NCBI GenBank assembly: GCA_047495785.1
Contig: JBLDXI010000032.1
Coordinates: forward strand, 3,534,001-3,598,000
DNA length: 64,000 nt
Direction of reading: 5' to 3'
Source of the DNA: Lepidodermella squamata
Lineage: Eukaryota > Gastrotricha
Shown here: in pieces, positions 44,735 to 56,962 of the stretch
Position numbering within the stretch: position 1 is the stretch's first letter
Layout: every line of letters starts with the position of its first letter
Program-made: the position numbers and the translations under genes
The notes under the pieces: generated by a model
Seen by the model: the letters and a program-made list of their open reading frames with translations, nothing else
What the model was told of the DNA's origin: nothing
Databases searched by the model: none

Positions 44735-44747
44735 TCTTCTTTTGTAG
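44735..44747 (+). promoter_or_regulatory. Trans-splice-type acceptor before NPLOC4
   Basis: TCTTCTTTTGTAG ends 21 nt before the NPLOC4 ATG, inside the 71-bp gap after MRPL28. No donor is available in this gap. Confidence 0.4.
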
Positions 44748-44768
44748 TGTTTTATAATATTTTTATAA

Positions 44769-47014
44769 ATGGCTCCCGCCTCTAAAAATATAGTCATCCG
44801 CGTGCAATCCGGTGATTTTGGAACTAAACGAGTCGAAGTTACCCCGCTTGAATCGCTCGATGCTTTATATGAGAAAACGAAATCAGCGTTTTCACTGGAC
44901 ACTAATTCAGGCTGGGCGTTGTATACTGCGCGAGATCGATCGGGAGTGCTGACAAAAGGCGCCGCGAAGACAGTATCTGCGGCTCAGCTGAAACATGGAG
45001 ACATGATTTATATGATTTTTGACACGGGCGCGCTGACTAAGCTCAATAATGAGAGCAACGTGCAGGCTGATTATGCCATGGATATGTATGTGTCTCCTAT
45101 GACTGTTTCAGTTAAAACATTATATTGATTTTTCTGCAGAGCTTCTCCAGAAGATACGCCTGTAAAATCAACGCCGGCTGCTGTAAAACCAGTTTTCGTT
45201 CAGGAGGACGATGTCGATGTTCAGTTATGGCAACAAGACGGCAAAGTCGAGCGGGGAATTACGCCAAGCTGCAGTCACAATGCTAGGTCAAAATGCTTCA
45301 ACTGCGTTGCACTTGAGCCTTACGACGAGGAGTTGCTAAAAATGAAAGATATCAAGTTTCTTTCCTTCCATTCATACGTCCGCAAAATGCAATCTGGAGT
45401 GGATAAAGGGAAGTTTCTCTTCCTCGAGGACATCAACTGTCGCATCAAACCTGGCTGCCGTGATCATTTGCCATGGCCGAAAGGTATTTGTACAAAATGC
45501 CAACCGAGTGCCATAGTCTTGAATCGTCAGAAATATCGCCACGTCGACGGTATCGTCTTCGAGAATCATCATTTCGTTGATCGATTTCTCAATTACTGGC
45601 GTATGTCGGGCTGTCAGCGAATCGGTATTATGTTCGGAGTTTTCGAACCTCATCCCGATGTTCCTTTGGGCATTCGCGCTCGAGTATGTGCAATTTACGA
45701 GCCTCCTCAAAACTCATCTCCTCACAGCGTTGAGCTGCTTGAAGATCCTAATGAAGCTATTGTCATCTCAACCGCGAAAAAACTCGGTCTCCAACCTGTT
45801 GGATGGATATTCACTGATCTGCTTCCAAAAGATACTCGAAAAGGAACTGTTGAATGCCTGAGAGGCGCTGTACGTTTCTTATTAAACTGGATGAAAAGTC
45901 CTATATTGCTTTAAATTTTCAGGATACGTTTTTCCTCTCGGCAGAAGAATGCATATTAGCTGCTGAATTTCAAAATAAATTCCCCAATCCGTGCAAACTC
46001 TCGGCCTCCGGTTATTTCGGCTCGAAATTCGTTACAGTGGTAGCATCTGGTGCGTTGAATTCATGGATTTTGTTCGCAAATACAAAATGTTCATGCTTGA
46101 TAGGTGATCAAAGCAATCAAATCCATTTCGAGGCGTACCAAGTGTCTAACCAATGTATGGCCCTGGTTCGTGATAATTGCCTCGTGCCTACAGTCGACCG
46201 GCCCGAGCTGGGCTATGTGCGCGAATCCTCAAGCGAGCAGTACGTGCCAGACGTTTTCTATATGGTAAGTGAAACGTAGTAAATATCTTACACACATATC
46301 CAGATCATAAAGAGAATTATTACTGTTGCGTTCTGTTTACCTCGAGAAACAGCCGCCTTAATAATAATAATATGCTTTGTGGGCCCAGCTTGATGTGTGT
46401 ATTAACTATATGCGCTTTTGTTGTTTGTTTACACGCGAAAACGAAACCAGAAAGTCGATCAGTATGGTAATCAAGTGCGTGACTTGGCCCGACCGCTGCC
46501 CGTAGAATATCTCTTGCTCGATTTGTCAGCCACGTTTCCCATCGAAATGCGCTACACCTTCGCGGCGAATGACCAAATCTCGAATAAATTCCCGATCGAA
46601 AATCGTGAAATGATTGGCGAAGGCCAGTCGCTTTCACGTCTTCGCGCCTACTTCGACGAGTTTCCGAAAGATCAACTTAGTTTGGCTCTGAACGATTTCC
46701 ACGTTGTGATGAACCTTGCCCTATCTGAGGTTCTACCGATGAAGGCGGTTATCGACCAAATGTGCCAGGTTGTGAGGACAAACGATCCGTACGAATCGAG
46801 GCGATTCTTTCAAACCGACGAGTGGAATACTTTGATCGAAATTCTGAAAAGCGACCTCGACATTGGCTCACCTGCCGCTTCTATGGAGACTGGCGGCGCG
46901 TCAGGCAGCCGGGTCAGCTCTACCTGGACTTGCGGCGTTTGCACGTACGAAAACCGAGGCAGCAAAGGCGACTGCGAAATGTGTGGTCTGCCTCGCAATG
47001 CTGAGATGAACTGA
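44769..47014 (+). CDS. NPLOC4: Nuclear protein localization 4 homolog (p97/Cdc48 cofactor)
   Basis: Five exons: 44769-45085, 45140-45869, 45923-46049, 46104-46264, 46451-47014; 632 aa. NPL4 with UFD1 recruits ubiquitinated clients to p97 in ERAD and related pathways. Domains: N-terminal UBX-like fold (about 1-95); zinc-finger NPL4 core with HLPWPKGICTKCQPSAIVLN; MPN-like domain with PLGIRARV, AIYEPPQ, GWIFTDLLPKDTRKGTV, FQNKFPNPCKLS, FGSKFVT, FEAYQVSNQCMALVRDNCL and SSSEQYVPDVFY; C-terminal NZF finger WTCGVCTYENRGSKGDCEMC. The 54-nt segment 46050-46103 is open in frame but has GT..AG ends and is absent from other NPL4 proteins, so it is modelled as an intron. Confidence 0.96.
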
Positions 47015-47129
47015 AATTTTCATGCCGGTGATATTGCTGTTTATTTAATGTAGCAACTCAATTTGATTATTAACCAAGCTGAAAGCATTCTTTAATGTTG
47101 TACCACTGTCAAGTGAACAAGTTTCAACA

Positions 47130-47150
47130 ATTGTTTATTTTTTTGTATAG
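47130..47150 (+). promoter_or_regulatory. Trans-splice-type acceptor before ACSL copy 1
   Basis: A pyrimidine-rich tract ending TTTTTTTGTATAG, 40 nt before the first ACSL ATG and 177 bp after the NPLOC4 stop start-to-start. It could make this gene the third of an operon. Confidence 0.3.
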
Positions 47151-47190
47151 TCTTTAATTTAACAAATTAGCCATACCCTGAGAGTGAATT

Positions 47191-50100
47191 ATGAATTCCC
47201 TTCACGAGTGTTGGGCGTCTTTTCACAAATTATGTGTAAGTACAAATTTATTACGATTGTCTCATAAGTAATTAATTTAATTTTTTAAAAGGAAAATTTT
47301 TACGAAGTGCACCCGATTGGAAGCGTAGTTGCAACCAGCATCGCGATAACAGTGCCTTTCCTGTATTACCTTTACAACAGAAATCTTCAGTTCTGGACTT
47401 TTAAGCTGGACGAATGGACATCGGTTGAAATAGCGAAAGGAGTACGTTGCAATAAGGCGGTGGCAAAAACCGGCTTGGTCGATTCTCTAGACCACAAGCT
47501 TAAAGGCAAAGGTCTCGTTAAGACTGTCTACGACTGCTTCCAACATGGTGTTGCCGTCTCCAGTAAATTTTTCAATGCGAAAATTGATTGCTTTTCAATA
47601 AATTATAATGTATTTTCAGACGACAGACCTTGCATGGGTCGATTGGTCGACAATGCCTCGAGATACGAATGGCTGACTTACGGCGAAGTCGCGAAGCAAT
47701 CTCGACTGGTTGCTCAGCTGCTTCGCGGGCGAGGCGCGAAACGCCAGGAATGCGTCGGAATTTACGCTGTTAATAGCCCCGAGTGGGTGATGGCTCAACT
47801 TGCCTGCGTTATGCAATCCCTTGTTACAGGTAACGCATTGCTCTTAAATTGAGGTGGTCAAAAAATATCCCATTTCGAATTTTAGTCCCCCTTTACGATA
47901 CTCTGGGCCCTGAAAGTATTCGCCATTCCATCAATGAAGTCGAGCTGGGTGTGTTGTTTTGTGATTCCGAGGACAAGTTGAAGAAAATTCTGGCGGAGCG
48001 GAAAAATTTCCCGACCTTGCGGCTCTTCATCTTACTCAACGATAACGTGAAAGACGCTAATTTCGCCAATGATTGCAAGACCAACGGAATCGAACTGCTG
48101 ACATGGTCTCAATGCAAAGCCGCTGGAGCGGAGTACTCGAATATTAAGGATGACGCGCCGAAACCGGACGATCTTTTCTTGATTCAATACACAAGTGGCA
48201 CGACAGGTTTGTCTATCCATCCCTTTAACCCAAGTAGTTTCACACAGTTAAGGTGGCTGTTCAGGCATCTCAAAGGGCGTAATGTTGACGCATCAGAACA
48301 TGGTTGCTGATATTGCTGGCGCCGAAGGCCTCGACTTCTTGCTGAAGGCCAAGGGCATGGATTTGATGTCAAACGAAGATAGAATGTTTTTCTACATGCC
48401 TCTGGCTCATGGCTATGGTCAAACTGCCATGGTTTGTTTAAGTGTTGTCGTTGTGATGTCTGAAAGATGCGGAATACCACCTTAATTGTAGTCTGAAAGT
48501 CTAAGCCATTTTAACACAGTCTTTCTAATGGTTGTTTTTCTCTTCTGTCTTTCGATGTTTTAAAGGTATCTGTAAAGGTGTTCAGCTTTGCCATTCGAAT
48601 TTACCCGCTCAAATGGCGGGTTTCGAATACCTGCCGTTCATTATTCACGGGAAGGATTTTATGCTCGGGCCTGAAGATCGGATTTATCTCTTCTTGCCAT
48701 TGGCTCACGCTTATGCGCAAGTGGCTACGGTATAATCTTAGACACAACTGTACCCGAGTGATTTAGTTCCGAAACTAACAGCTATAAGGGTGTAGACATT
48801 TTGCATGACACTACTAACGCTTTCCTTAATTATCAAGGTTGCATCAGGTTGAGCTTGGGTGCGTTTTAGTAGTTGCTCCTTTTTATTAGCGTGAAATTGT
48901 TGAATCTTCTTCGACTTGGTTTTTATCTATGCTTCATCCCGTAAGAATTCTGAGATGGTCTTAGATCATCCGATTATCTTTAGTTTCTCTTGTGGAATTC
49001 CGCATGTTTCTGCGTTGCATTTCTCGCGTTTATCACCAATACATCTTCTTCATTACCTTTGCAGGTCTGGTTTTTGTACGCGGGTGGTCAAATTGCGTTC
49101 TCTTCTGGCAACGTTACTCGAATCGTCAACGAAATGCAGCTGAGCCAACCGACGTATCTGCCTCTCGTGCCACGAATCATGAATCGTGTCTACACTAAAG
49201 TTGTGGAGGAGACTAAATCTGGTTTCAAGGGGTGGCTTTTCTGGAAATGTTACGAGGGCAAGCGGCGGTTGTTCAAACAAGGCTGTCTGACCCGAAACTC
49301 TGTTTACGACTGGCTAGTTTTCCGAAGGCTCCAAAAGATGATTGGTGGACGCGTTCGCTTCATGACCACTGGTTCTGCGCCAATCGGTGTTGAAGTGCTC
49401 GAATTTTGGCGGGTTGTGTTTGGTGCTTTTGTGAGTTTCACTATTACAAGCGTCACATTTCATATCGTAAATTTATCGCAAATCAGATTATGGAAGGTTA
49501 TGGTCAAACTGAGAACACATCGGCTGCAACTGGAGCTATTGACGTGACTGGTGGCAATGTTGGACATCCGATCTTGTGCAACTACATCCGTTTGCTGGAC
49601 CTGCCCGAGCTTGGCTATACCACAGACAACGACCCACCACAAGGCGAAATCTGCATCAAGGGAACGAATGTAATGAAGGGATACTACAAGCAACCACAGT
49701 TGACGAAAGAAGCGTTCACTGCTGATGGTTGGCTAATGACTGGCGATATTGGCGAGTTTTTGCCCGATGGATCGCTGCGAATGATCGATCGCAGGAAACA
49801 CATCTTCAAGCTGGCGCAAGGCGAGTACGTCGCCCCGGAGAAAATCGAAGCAATCTATGCCCAATGCCCCCTTGTCGCTCAATGTTTCATCGATGGAAAC
49901 AGTTTGCAACCCTACGTTATTGCTGTTGTTGTCCCTGAGGAAGGCGCAGCTAAATCTTGGGCGAAAGCTCAGGGCCTGACCAATGTTTCTCTCAGCGATC
50001 TGTGCTCGAATAAAGTAAGTCTCGTTCTCTCGACCATACCATTTTTTAATCGGGCTTTTTAACAGGATTTTAGACGTCACGTTTTGGACGCTATGTTGGC

Positions 50101-50296
50101 GCTTGGCAAGGAGAAGAAGCTGAATTCTCTTGAGCAAATCAAATCATTGTACCTTCACTCCGACCCATTTTCGGTCGTCAATGGCCTGTTGACACCGTCG
50201 CTTAAGAACAAGCGAAATGACCTGCGCCGTCGCTTTGAGGCTGAGATCGAACAGCTTTATAAGGCTGGACCCTTGATCGCTTCCAATAGAGATTGA
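47191..50296 (+). CDS. ACSL: Long-chain acyl-CoA synthetase, copy 1, with mutually exclusive gate exons
   Basis: Exons 47191-47235, 47292-47562, 47620-47829, 47886-48206, then either 48265-48431 or 48566-48729, then 49065-49430, 49487-50014, 50066-50296; 712 or 711 aa. Activates long-chain fatty acids to acyl-CoA. A TM anchor sits near residues 20-45 (SVVATSIAITVPFLYYLYN). Motifs: [80 protein letters not shown] and NGLLTPSLKNKR. The two alternative exons share phases on both sides and encode the same segment, from after the P-loop to PLAHGYGQ or PLAHAYAQ. It is the only one of the three copies with an evident membrane anchor. Confidence 0.93.
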
Positions 50297-52203
50297 TCGA
50301 GTGATTATTTTCAACAGTGAACGAAAAACGCCCGATAAAGACTCAATTTATAACCTCGAAATAGTCAACTTCAGACATATCGCAGTCATCTATTAGAGGC
50401 AGACGTCCTTCCTATATTTTATATTAGTCGTTTTTAGACTAGTGTTATCTCCTGGTTAGACAGAGAGAGATCATGTAGTGCCTTATATTATTCAAGGCGA
50501 TACGCTAGTATAAAACCGACGTCTAATCCCTGAATTGAGCCGATGGCTACTTCTATGATAAACACAGACCTGTTACGCTTATGGTTTATGGACCACTGAC
50601 TTTTCTTTTCTGCGTCTCGAACATGTTTTCTGGCGCGAGCTCTTCAAGTCACGCTTTGCGCAAAAATGTGCCGGTTTGTCGTGGTGATTTTTCTCTACTA
50701 ATCTTGTTCTTTATATAAAGTTATTTACAAGGCCTTCAATTAAGTGTATGATATAGATGTTTTCTGCACGAATAAGCGCGCTTAGAGATTTTTCTACGAC
50801 TTTTTTTCGGAAAAAAAACTGCTTTTGTAAATAAGAAATAAGCGAAAATCGAACCTGTAATTTTGCTAATTTCTTTGCATTCCGGTCGCGGTAGTTCGAC
50901 TACCTGATCGTTTGTTTTTGAGGCTTGGAAATTCTAATTTTCTGCGGGAATTTAATAGCGCATTATTGTCGATTTGTTCCAGATTGATTTTATGATTATC
51001 CAGGTTAAATCAATAGGCTGTAATCTATGTTCTGCTCATGTTTTCGTCTGTTGTTCAATTGATTAGAGATCAAATTGTTTTATCGAACATGTATACCTTT
51101 ATGCCACTGTCTTTGCTCATGATTGTGCTATTTTTCCTACTCTTCACCTGGAAATTATTGTTCCCAAAACGCCTCTCTTGTGCAAAATGCCCTCGAAATT
51201 GTGCCCGATATTTCATTGACTGGCCTGCTTGTTTTATATTGATGTTTTTTCGCTCGTACTATATTATTGTTATTATCGTCCGTGTCGCGACAAGTTAATC
51301 AAACACATATATTCACACACCACAAAGTACATACATACACACATTGCAGCAGTCGAGTGAGGAGAAATGTTGAAACGAATTACGGTACCAATTGATAAAG
51401 ATAAAACAATAAACAATTACTTTTCCCGCTCGTAACATGTCTCACACATAGGGTTCTAGGTTACTCGAATGGCGTGCCGCGGTTTTGTTGTACCACGCCT
51501 ATTTCATGGCAGCTATCTACATCTTCCTTTTATAATACCTATACGTGTACTATGCGTCTTGAATCGGCGGCGATATGCTCGAGCGATAAAAACGAGTTGA
51601 AAGGAAAAAAACTAGACGCACCGCTGACGTAGGCGCTCAATTGAAAAACTATAATGGCTTCGCTGGTGTGAATGTCAACCGATGGCGACAACGGGCGACT
51701 AACGAGCATGTTAATGTGTAAAGTGGACGGCTCGTTAGAAAAACGAGGTCTAAATGGGGTTGATGGTGTGAGATTGCCGCACGTGTGTATCGGATTTGAT
51801 TCTCTTGTTGTAATAGCGTATTACACCTTGTTAAACAAGCGTGTTGATTAAAAAAGAGCGCCGCTCAATGTAAAATAGTGGTTGGTTGTATGGAAACCAA
51901 GCCGTTTTTTATTGGTGGTCATAATAAAGTATATATTCGCGGTAGCCATACGTACTTGGCTCGGAACAATTTACATCCACCCTATATGTCAGGGTTGTAT
52001 ATAATTATTTTTTCTACTTCTGTATACTTATTAGTGCGTGTTCAGGAGCGACGTGTTATATTAATATTATATAAGTATAATACACCTGATTTTTTGGCCG
52101 CCCGTTGAGTCTACGAAAGCCGACCCCCGAAAAAGAAAAATTACCTGCTGCTGCTGCCGCCGCTACTACTGCTGTTTCGTCGTCTTGTATTCATTGCGTA
52201 GTA
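50297..52203. other. Intergenic between ACSL copies 1 and 2
   Basis: Long AT-rich stretch. A hydrophobic frame at 51038-51298 (MPLSLLMIVLFFLLFTWKLL) could encode a membrane segment, for example an alternative first exon of copy 2, but no splice link is clear. A short CTG/CCG/CTA triplet run lies at about 52147-52176. Confidence 0.4.
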
Positions 52204-55200
52204 ATGAGAAAATCTCCGTCTATTGGCGCGAGTCCATCCATGGTTAGTCTGGTTTTGTACTTTGTACCATAAATAGGGTGGCTTATCAAATGAAAATATG
52301 GTATTTACAAGGAGTTGTAATTTTACTTAAGGTGGACTTTTTTGTTCGATTTTTTGCGACCTTTGACTTTATTAAAATCGGATTTTAGAGTTGCTAGGCC
52401 CCCTTTTTCTTTTGATATTATGACTGGTGCGGTAATGAGGCCATACATACCCTATGCCTTCAATTGTATAGGACAGCAAATATTTGACTAATGGTACGAA
52501 TGGCAGTACGCCGAATGGCCGTGATTCACCCTCTACTCCGAACTCTGCTGCGTCAAAGAACGGCCACGCCGTCAATGGCCACAGCAATGGCAAGTATACT
52601 ACGCCGCTGAAGCCTGTTGTACAAATAGGTGGCATCGTGTCTGAGCCCGTTAATTTGAACACTACGCCAACGTCGAGCGGTAAGAACAGCGATTCACCCA
52701 AATCGAAAGGATCCGCTGAGAAAATGCCGAAAGGCGCGCCCACAGTTTACGACAAGTGGGGCTCGTACGAGGTTGAGCCGGGCATTCGATGCTCACGCAT
52801 GTGCTCGCACGCTGAGCCTCTCGTATCAACGCCGGCCAACGATCCGAACGTCAAGACGACCTGGGACGTTTTCCGTCACGGTTTGGCTATTTCGCCCCGG
52901 GGCAACTGCCTCGGCTGGCGAGAGGGTGACGCCTTTAAATGGTGGTCCTATGAAGACGTGGGTGAACAAGTGCGACAACTCTGCGGCGCTCTGAAGCTTA
53001 AAACTAAGCTGGCGCGCCAGAGTTTTGTCGGAATCTACGCCGCCTGTGTGCCGCGTTGGGTCGTTTGCTCACTTGCCATCAACGCTCGGTCGCACTGCAT
53101 CGTGCCCCTCTACGACACTCTTGGCCCTGAAAGCTGTACCTACATTATTAACCAGGTTTTTTTTAATCTCATTCCAAAATTAGGGTATAAATATGGCGTT
53201 ATTTTTTAGGTGGAGATGACCATCATGTTTGTCGACACCGCTGTTGCAGCCACTCGTGTTTTGGATTCGATTAATACGACCCCAACTCTGAAAACCATTG
53301 TTTGCTTCCAGAGTGTTCTGAGTCACGAATTGGTCGAAAAGGCCAAGGTGGCTAATGTCACCCTGATCAGCCTAACCGATTTCGTTGCCGGGGTCGACCC
53401 TGATAACAAAAATGTGTACGACGAGCCGAATGCTGAAGACATTGCCATGGTCCAGTACACATCGGGTACTACCGGGTTCCCTAAGGGTGTTGTTCAAAGT
53501 CATCGCGCTTACGTGGCGAATGTTGCCGGGGCTGACTACCCGTTCTCGAAGCAGATCGACCCGGCGTTCACGATGTCTAACCGCGACATCTGCCTTCAGT
53601 TCCTTCCTCTGGCCCACGCCTATGCTCAGATAGTTTGCACGTGGTTTTTGTTCCACGGCGCCTCTATCGGTTTCTTCGGCGGCAACGTTATGAAGTTGTT
53701 CGAAGATGCGGCGATTCTCAAGCCTACCTACATGCCAAGTAAAATTAGGAGAATTTTTTTTGGAAAATCGCTAAATTATTGAATTTTTCAGTGGTTCCTC
53801 GTATTATGAACCGTTTATACGGCAAGGTGAAAGGTGAAGTTGGAACTTCTGGCCTCAAGGCCAAAATGTTCTGGTTCTGCTACGAACGCAAACGCGATTT
53901 GGTGAACAAGGGCAAGGTTACTCGTGACTCAGTTTGGGACACCATTGCCTTCCGTCGCGTGCAGCGTCTTCTTGGCGGTAACGTTCGCATCATGACCGTC
54001 GGCTCTGCGCCCATTAGTGCCGAAGTCCTCGAGTTCTGGCGCGTCGTTTTCGGCGCCCTGGTAAGCAATAGCATAATATTTATTCATAAAATCAAATGAT
54101 TATTCAAGCATAATTAGATGGATAATATTAATAGGTCTAATAATAGTCCGTTGCTAGAATTAGGTCTGCTTAGAATCCAGCAAAATCCTCGGCGTGAATG
54201 CTAGCGGCAAAATTTCTTTCAAGGTGGCTGATTTGTAAACGCCATCCGTTGATCGTATCATATAGATTTTGATGTCCATATCGTGCGCAAATTCGGCGAT
54301 AAATTGCCTGCACCTACCGCAGGGTGATGTAAACTGACCGGGCGGGGCATCGGCTGCGACCGCTACAGCATGCAGCGTTTTCGCCCCTTCGGATATAGCT
54401 TTCGAAACAGCCGTAACTTCGGCGCAAACTCCAAGGCCGTAACAGGCGTTTTCAACATTGCAACCGAATACGATTTTTCTATGAAAGTTCAGGTAGATGA
54501 TTATTAAGGAAGATTTTTTGAAAAATTACCCTTCGTTAGTCAAAACAGCTGCGCCAACTAGAAAGTTGCTGTAAGGCGCGTAGGCTGGTTTGCGAGCTTC
54601 GAGGCTGGCTTTCATCAATGAAAGCAGTCCATCATCCTTGACACTGTCGATATTTCCGCAATTCCAAGAGTCTAATTCTTTGTCAGCCATAACTTTTTTG
54701 GCTTTGATGCGCTTTCTATAGCTTGTACGCAGCACTAAAATTGATAAAAATAAGCAAATGGAGTGAGATGACTTGTAGGCGAACAAAATGAGCAGATGAA
54801 AAGCTTACTTCCTTATATTTGCTCGCGCGTTAGCCAATCCTCCATGCAGCTTCCCGGTTAGATGCAATTATGCGGTAATATCGCTGTGAGCGTATTACGA
54901 GTCTATCGAATAATAGTTTTTATGCATGTCTGCCGTTTTTTTCCCCAGATCTTCGAGGGTTACGGGCAAACGGAGTGCACGGCTGTGGCAACTATTGCCG
55001 TCGGGCCTAGCGGCGGTGAGTTATTAATGGCGTGTTCATCTCTCATTTATTGCGGTATTTTTTTTGGTTTAATTAGGCAACGTCGGCCACCCATTGGCAT
55101 GTAATCTTGTTAAGCTGGCTGATGCGCCAGAATGTGGCTATTTCGTAAAAGATGGCCGCGGTGAGGTCTGCATCAAGGGCCCGAACGTCATGACCGGTTA

Positions 55201-55858
55201 CTACAAGCAGCCGGACAAGACGGCGGAGGCGATTGACGCCGACGGCTGGCTGCACACCGGTGATATTGGCGAGTTCTTGCCCGACGGCGCGCTGCGCATT
55301 TTCGACCGCAAAAAGCACATTTTCAAGCTGGCCCAGGGTGAATACATCGCCCCTGAAAAGATCGAAAACGTCTATGCTATGTGCTCTCTCGTCGCGCAAG
55401 TTTTCGTCGACGGCAGCAGCTTGGAGGTACACATTGAAAAATCTTGAACATATTTTAAGGAGGATTAGCGTTGTGAGCGGAATATTGAATTTTTGCGCTA
55501 TTTTTTCCAGTCATTCACCATTGCTGTGGTTGTACCGGATATGGCTGCTGCAAAGAATTGGGCCAAGGCGCATGGAATCGACGCGGAGACTGTCACGAAT
55601 AACCGTGAATTTTTGAAGTATATGTTGAGTGAAATGCACGCTGTTGGCAAGGCGAACAAGCTCAACTCGCTGGAGCAGGTTAAGAACATTTACTGCACGG
55701 CGGATGCTTTCTCGCCAGCGAACGGCCTTCTGACGCCGTCGTTGAAGAACAAGCGCCCGGAGCTGCGTCGTTATTTCGACGACCAAATCACGGCTATGTA
55801 CAAGGCTGGTCCCTTGGTCGAAGAAGCGAACGGCGGCAAGTCGCCGAACAAGAAATAA
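52204..55858 (+). CDS. ACSL: Long-chain acyl-CoA synthetase, copy 2
   Basis: Exons 52472-53155, 53210-53738, 53792-54060, 54949-55015, 55077-55426, 55511-55858. A first exon at 52204-52242 (MRKSPSIGASPSM, GTTAGT donor, phase 0) is inferred; total 761 aa. The N-terminus is Ser/Asn/Gly-rich with no membrane anchor, then YDKWGSYEVEPGIRCS. Catalytic motifs: YTSGTTGFPKGVV, FLPLAHAYAQI, VVPRIMNRLYGK (junction codon makes it MVPR), [64 protein letters not shown]. The gate segment lies in one constitutive exon. Its 888-bp fourth-to-fifth exon intron contains a cytidine deaminase gene on the opposite strand. Confidence 0.92.
54160..54690 (-). CDS. CDA: Cytidine deaminase, nested antisense in an ACSL intron
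   Basis: Minus strand, exons 54690-54530 and 54478-54160; 159 aa, near the usual 146. Homotetrameric CDA of pyrimidine salvage, converting cytidine to uridine. Landmarks: YAPYSNFLVGAAVLTNEG, FGCNVENACYGLGVCAE with the catalytic Glu and first zinc Cys, PCGRCRQFIAEF with the other two zinc Cys, LKEILPLAFTP. The intron splits the Gly codon after TNEG at the same place as in the second copy. The whole gene lies in the 54061-54948 intron of ACSL copy 2. Confidence 0.93.
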
Positions 55859-56962
55859 AAGACTGCATATTTTGACCCGGAATAGCGTCGATGTAGATGT
55901 GAGTGCTGGTATAATTTGTTTTTCTTTTGTAAAAAATTCAAACTAGTGTCACATGTATTTGTTTTGCCTTTTCTCTTTCATGCCTCGCCCTTTAAAACAT
56001 GATGATATTATTCTCCAATTCTCAAGCTCATTTTGAGTCTAAAAGCACCGCTCCTGAATATTTTGCCCTCAGATCATTGAAATCTCTTTTGAGGCTTTAT
56101 CTAAAGTATTAACTAGTTTTCTGGCCTCATTACAATTTTTCATGGAAATCATCGATTTGTTTTTTTCATGCTGATCACCGGGACAGATTTACGCACGACA
56201 TTGACGTTCACTACCTCCAATTGAATCACTATAGCTAACTGCTGAATACTTCGTCTTCTATCACGCATTTGATCCTAATAATTTGGAATTAGTCAGTTGC
56301 TCTGAACCCTGTTGATGAATGTAAAGTTACGATATTATTTGGAGACATATTATTTGTCATTATTCACGTGAAACCTGTCGTGTTTGAGTGTGCAATGCTT
56401 CGTCAAACTTCCCGTGTAAATTTTAATCCGAAAATGATTATTTTGAGACGTGATACTGAGACTTTTTCTGCTGTCATCTTATCGTCTAGATAAAAATGTA
56501 TCTATTTATGGCTGAAAAATCAGGGGAAAAAATGTATCTATATTTACGTGAAATCAAAATTAAAGATGTTATAATTTTTTGCTGCTGACATTTCGAAGTA
56601 AAAAATAATCAGGGATCGATTTTTATCTTTTTTTTTTAGATTTTTTCTCAATTTTTTGCCTGTGATGGTTCGATCACGAGTTCCTTTGTTGTTCCAAGTC
56701 CGATTGTGGCGCGTCATGCGTCATGGAAGGCAATACAATGGAGCGCGTGCGCACTGAGACCACGTGCCGCCTTAATATTTTGCAAATCATCAGATGCGCT
56801 TTTGTTTTATATACGATCGATTTGATGTGATTTATAGGTCCGCAGATTTTTCATCACCTGGTTGTTTACATATTTATTATCGCTTGTAGCTGAGATTACA
56901 TGGTTAGCCAGCGATTTTAAATTTTTTCAAATTTTTTCGAATTATTAATATGTTTATTACAG
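55859..56962. other. Intergenic between ACSL copies 2 and 3
   Basis: Should contain the first exon(s) and promoter of copy 3, because its first recognised exon starts at an acceptor. I could not identify that exon with confidence. Confidence 0.4.

Noticed and set aside
51038-51298. Hydrophobic 86-codon frame between ACSL copies 1 and 2
   Set aside because: It could be a membrane-anchor first exon, but it lies over 1.1 kb from the next exon with no convincing donor, so it is noted only in the intergenic entry.
52147-52176. CTG/CCG triplet run
   Set aside because: Short simple repeat with no sign of function or expansion.
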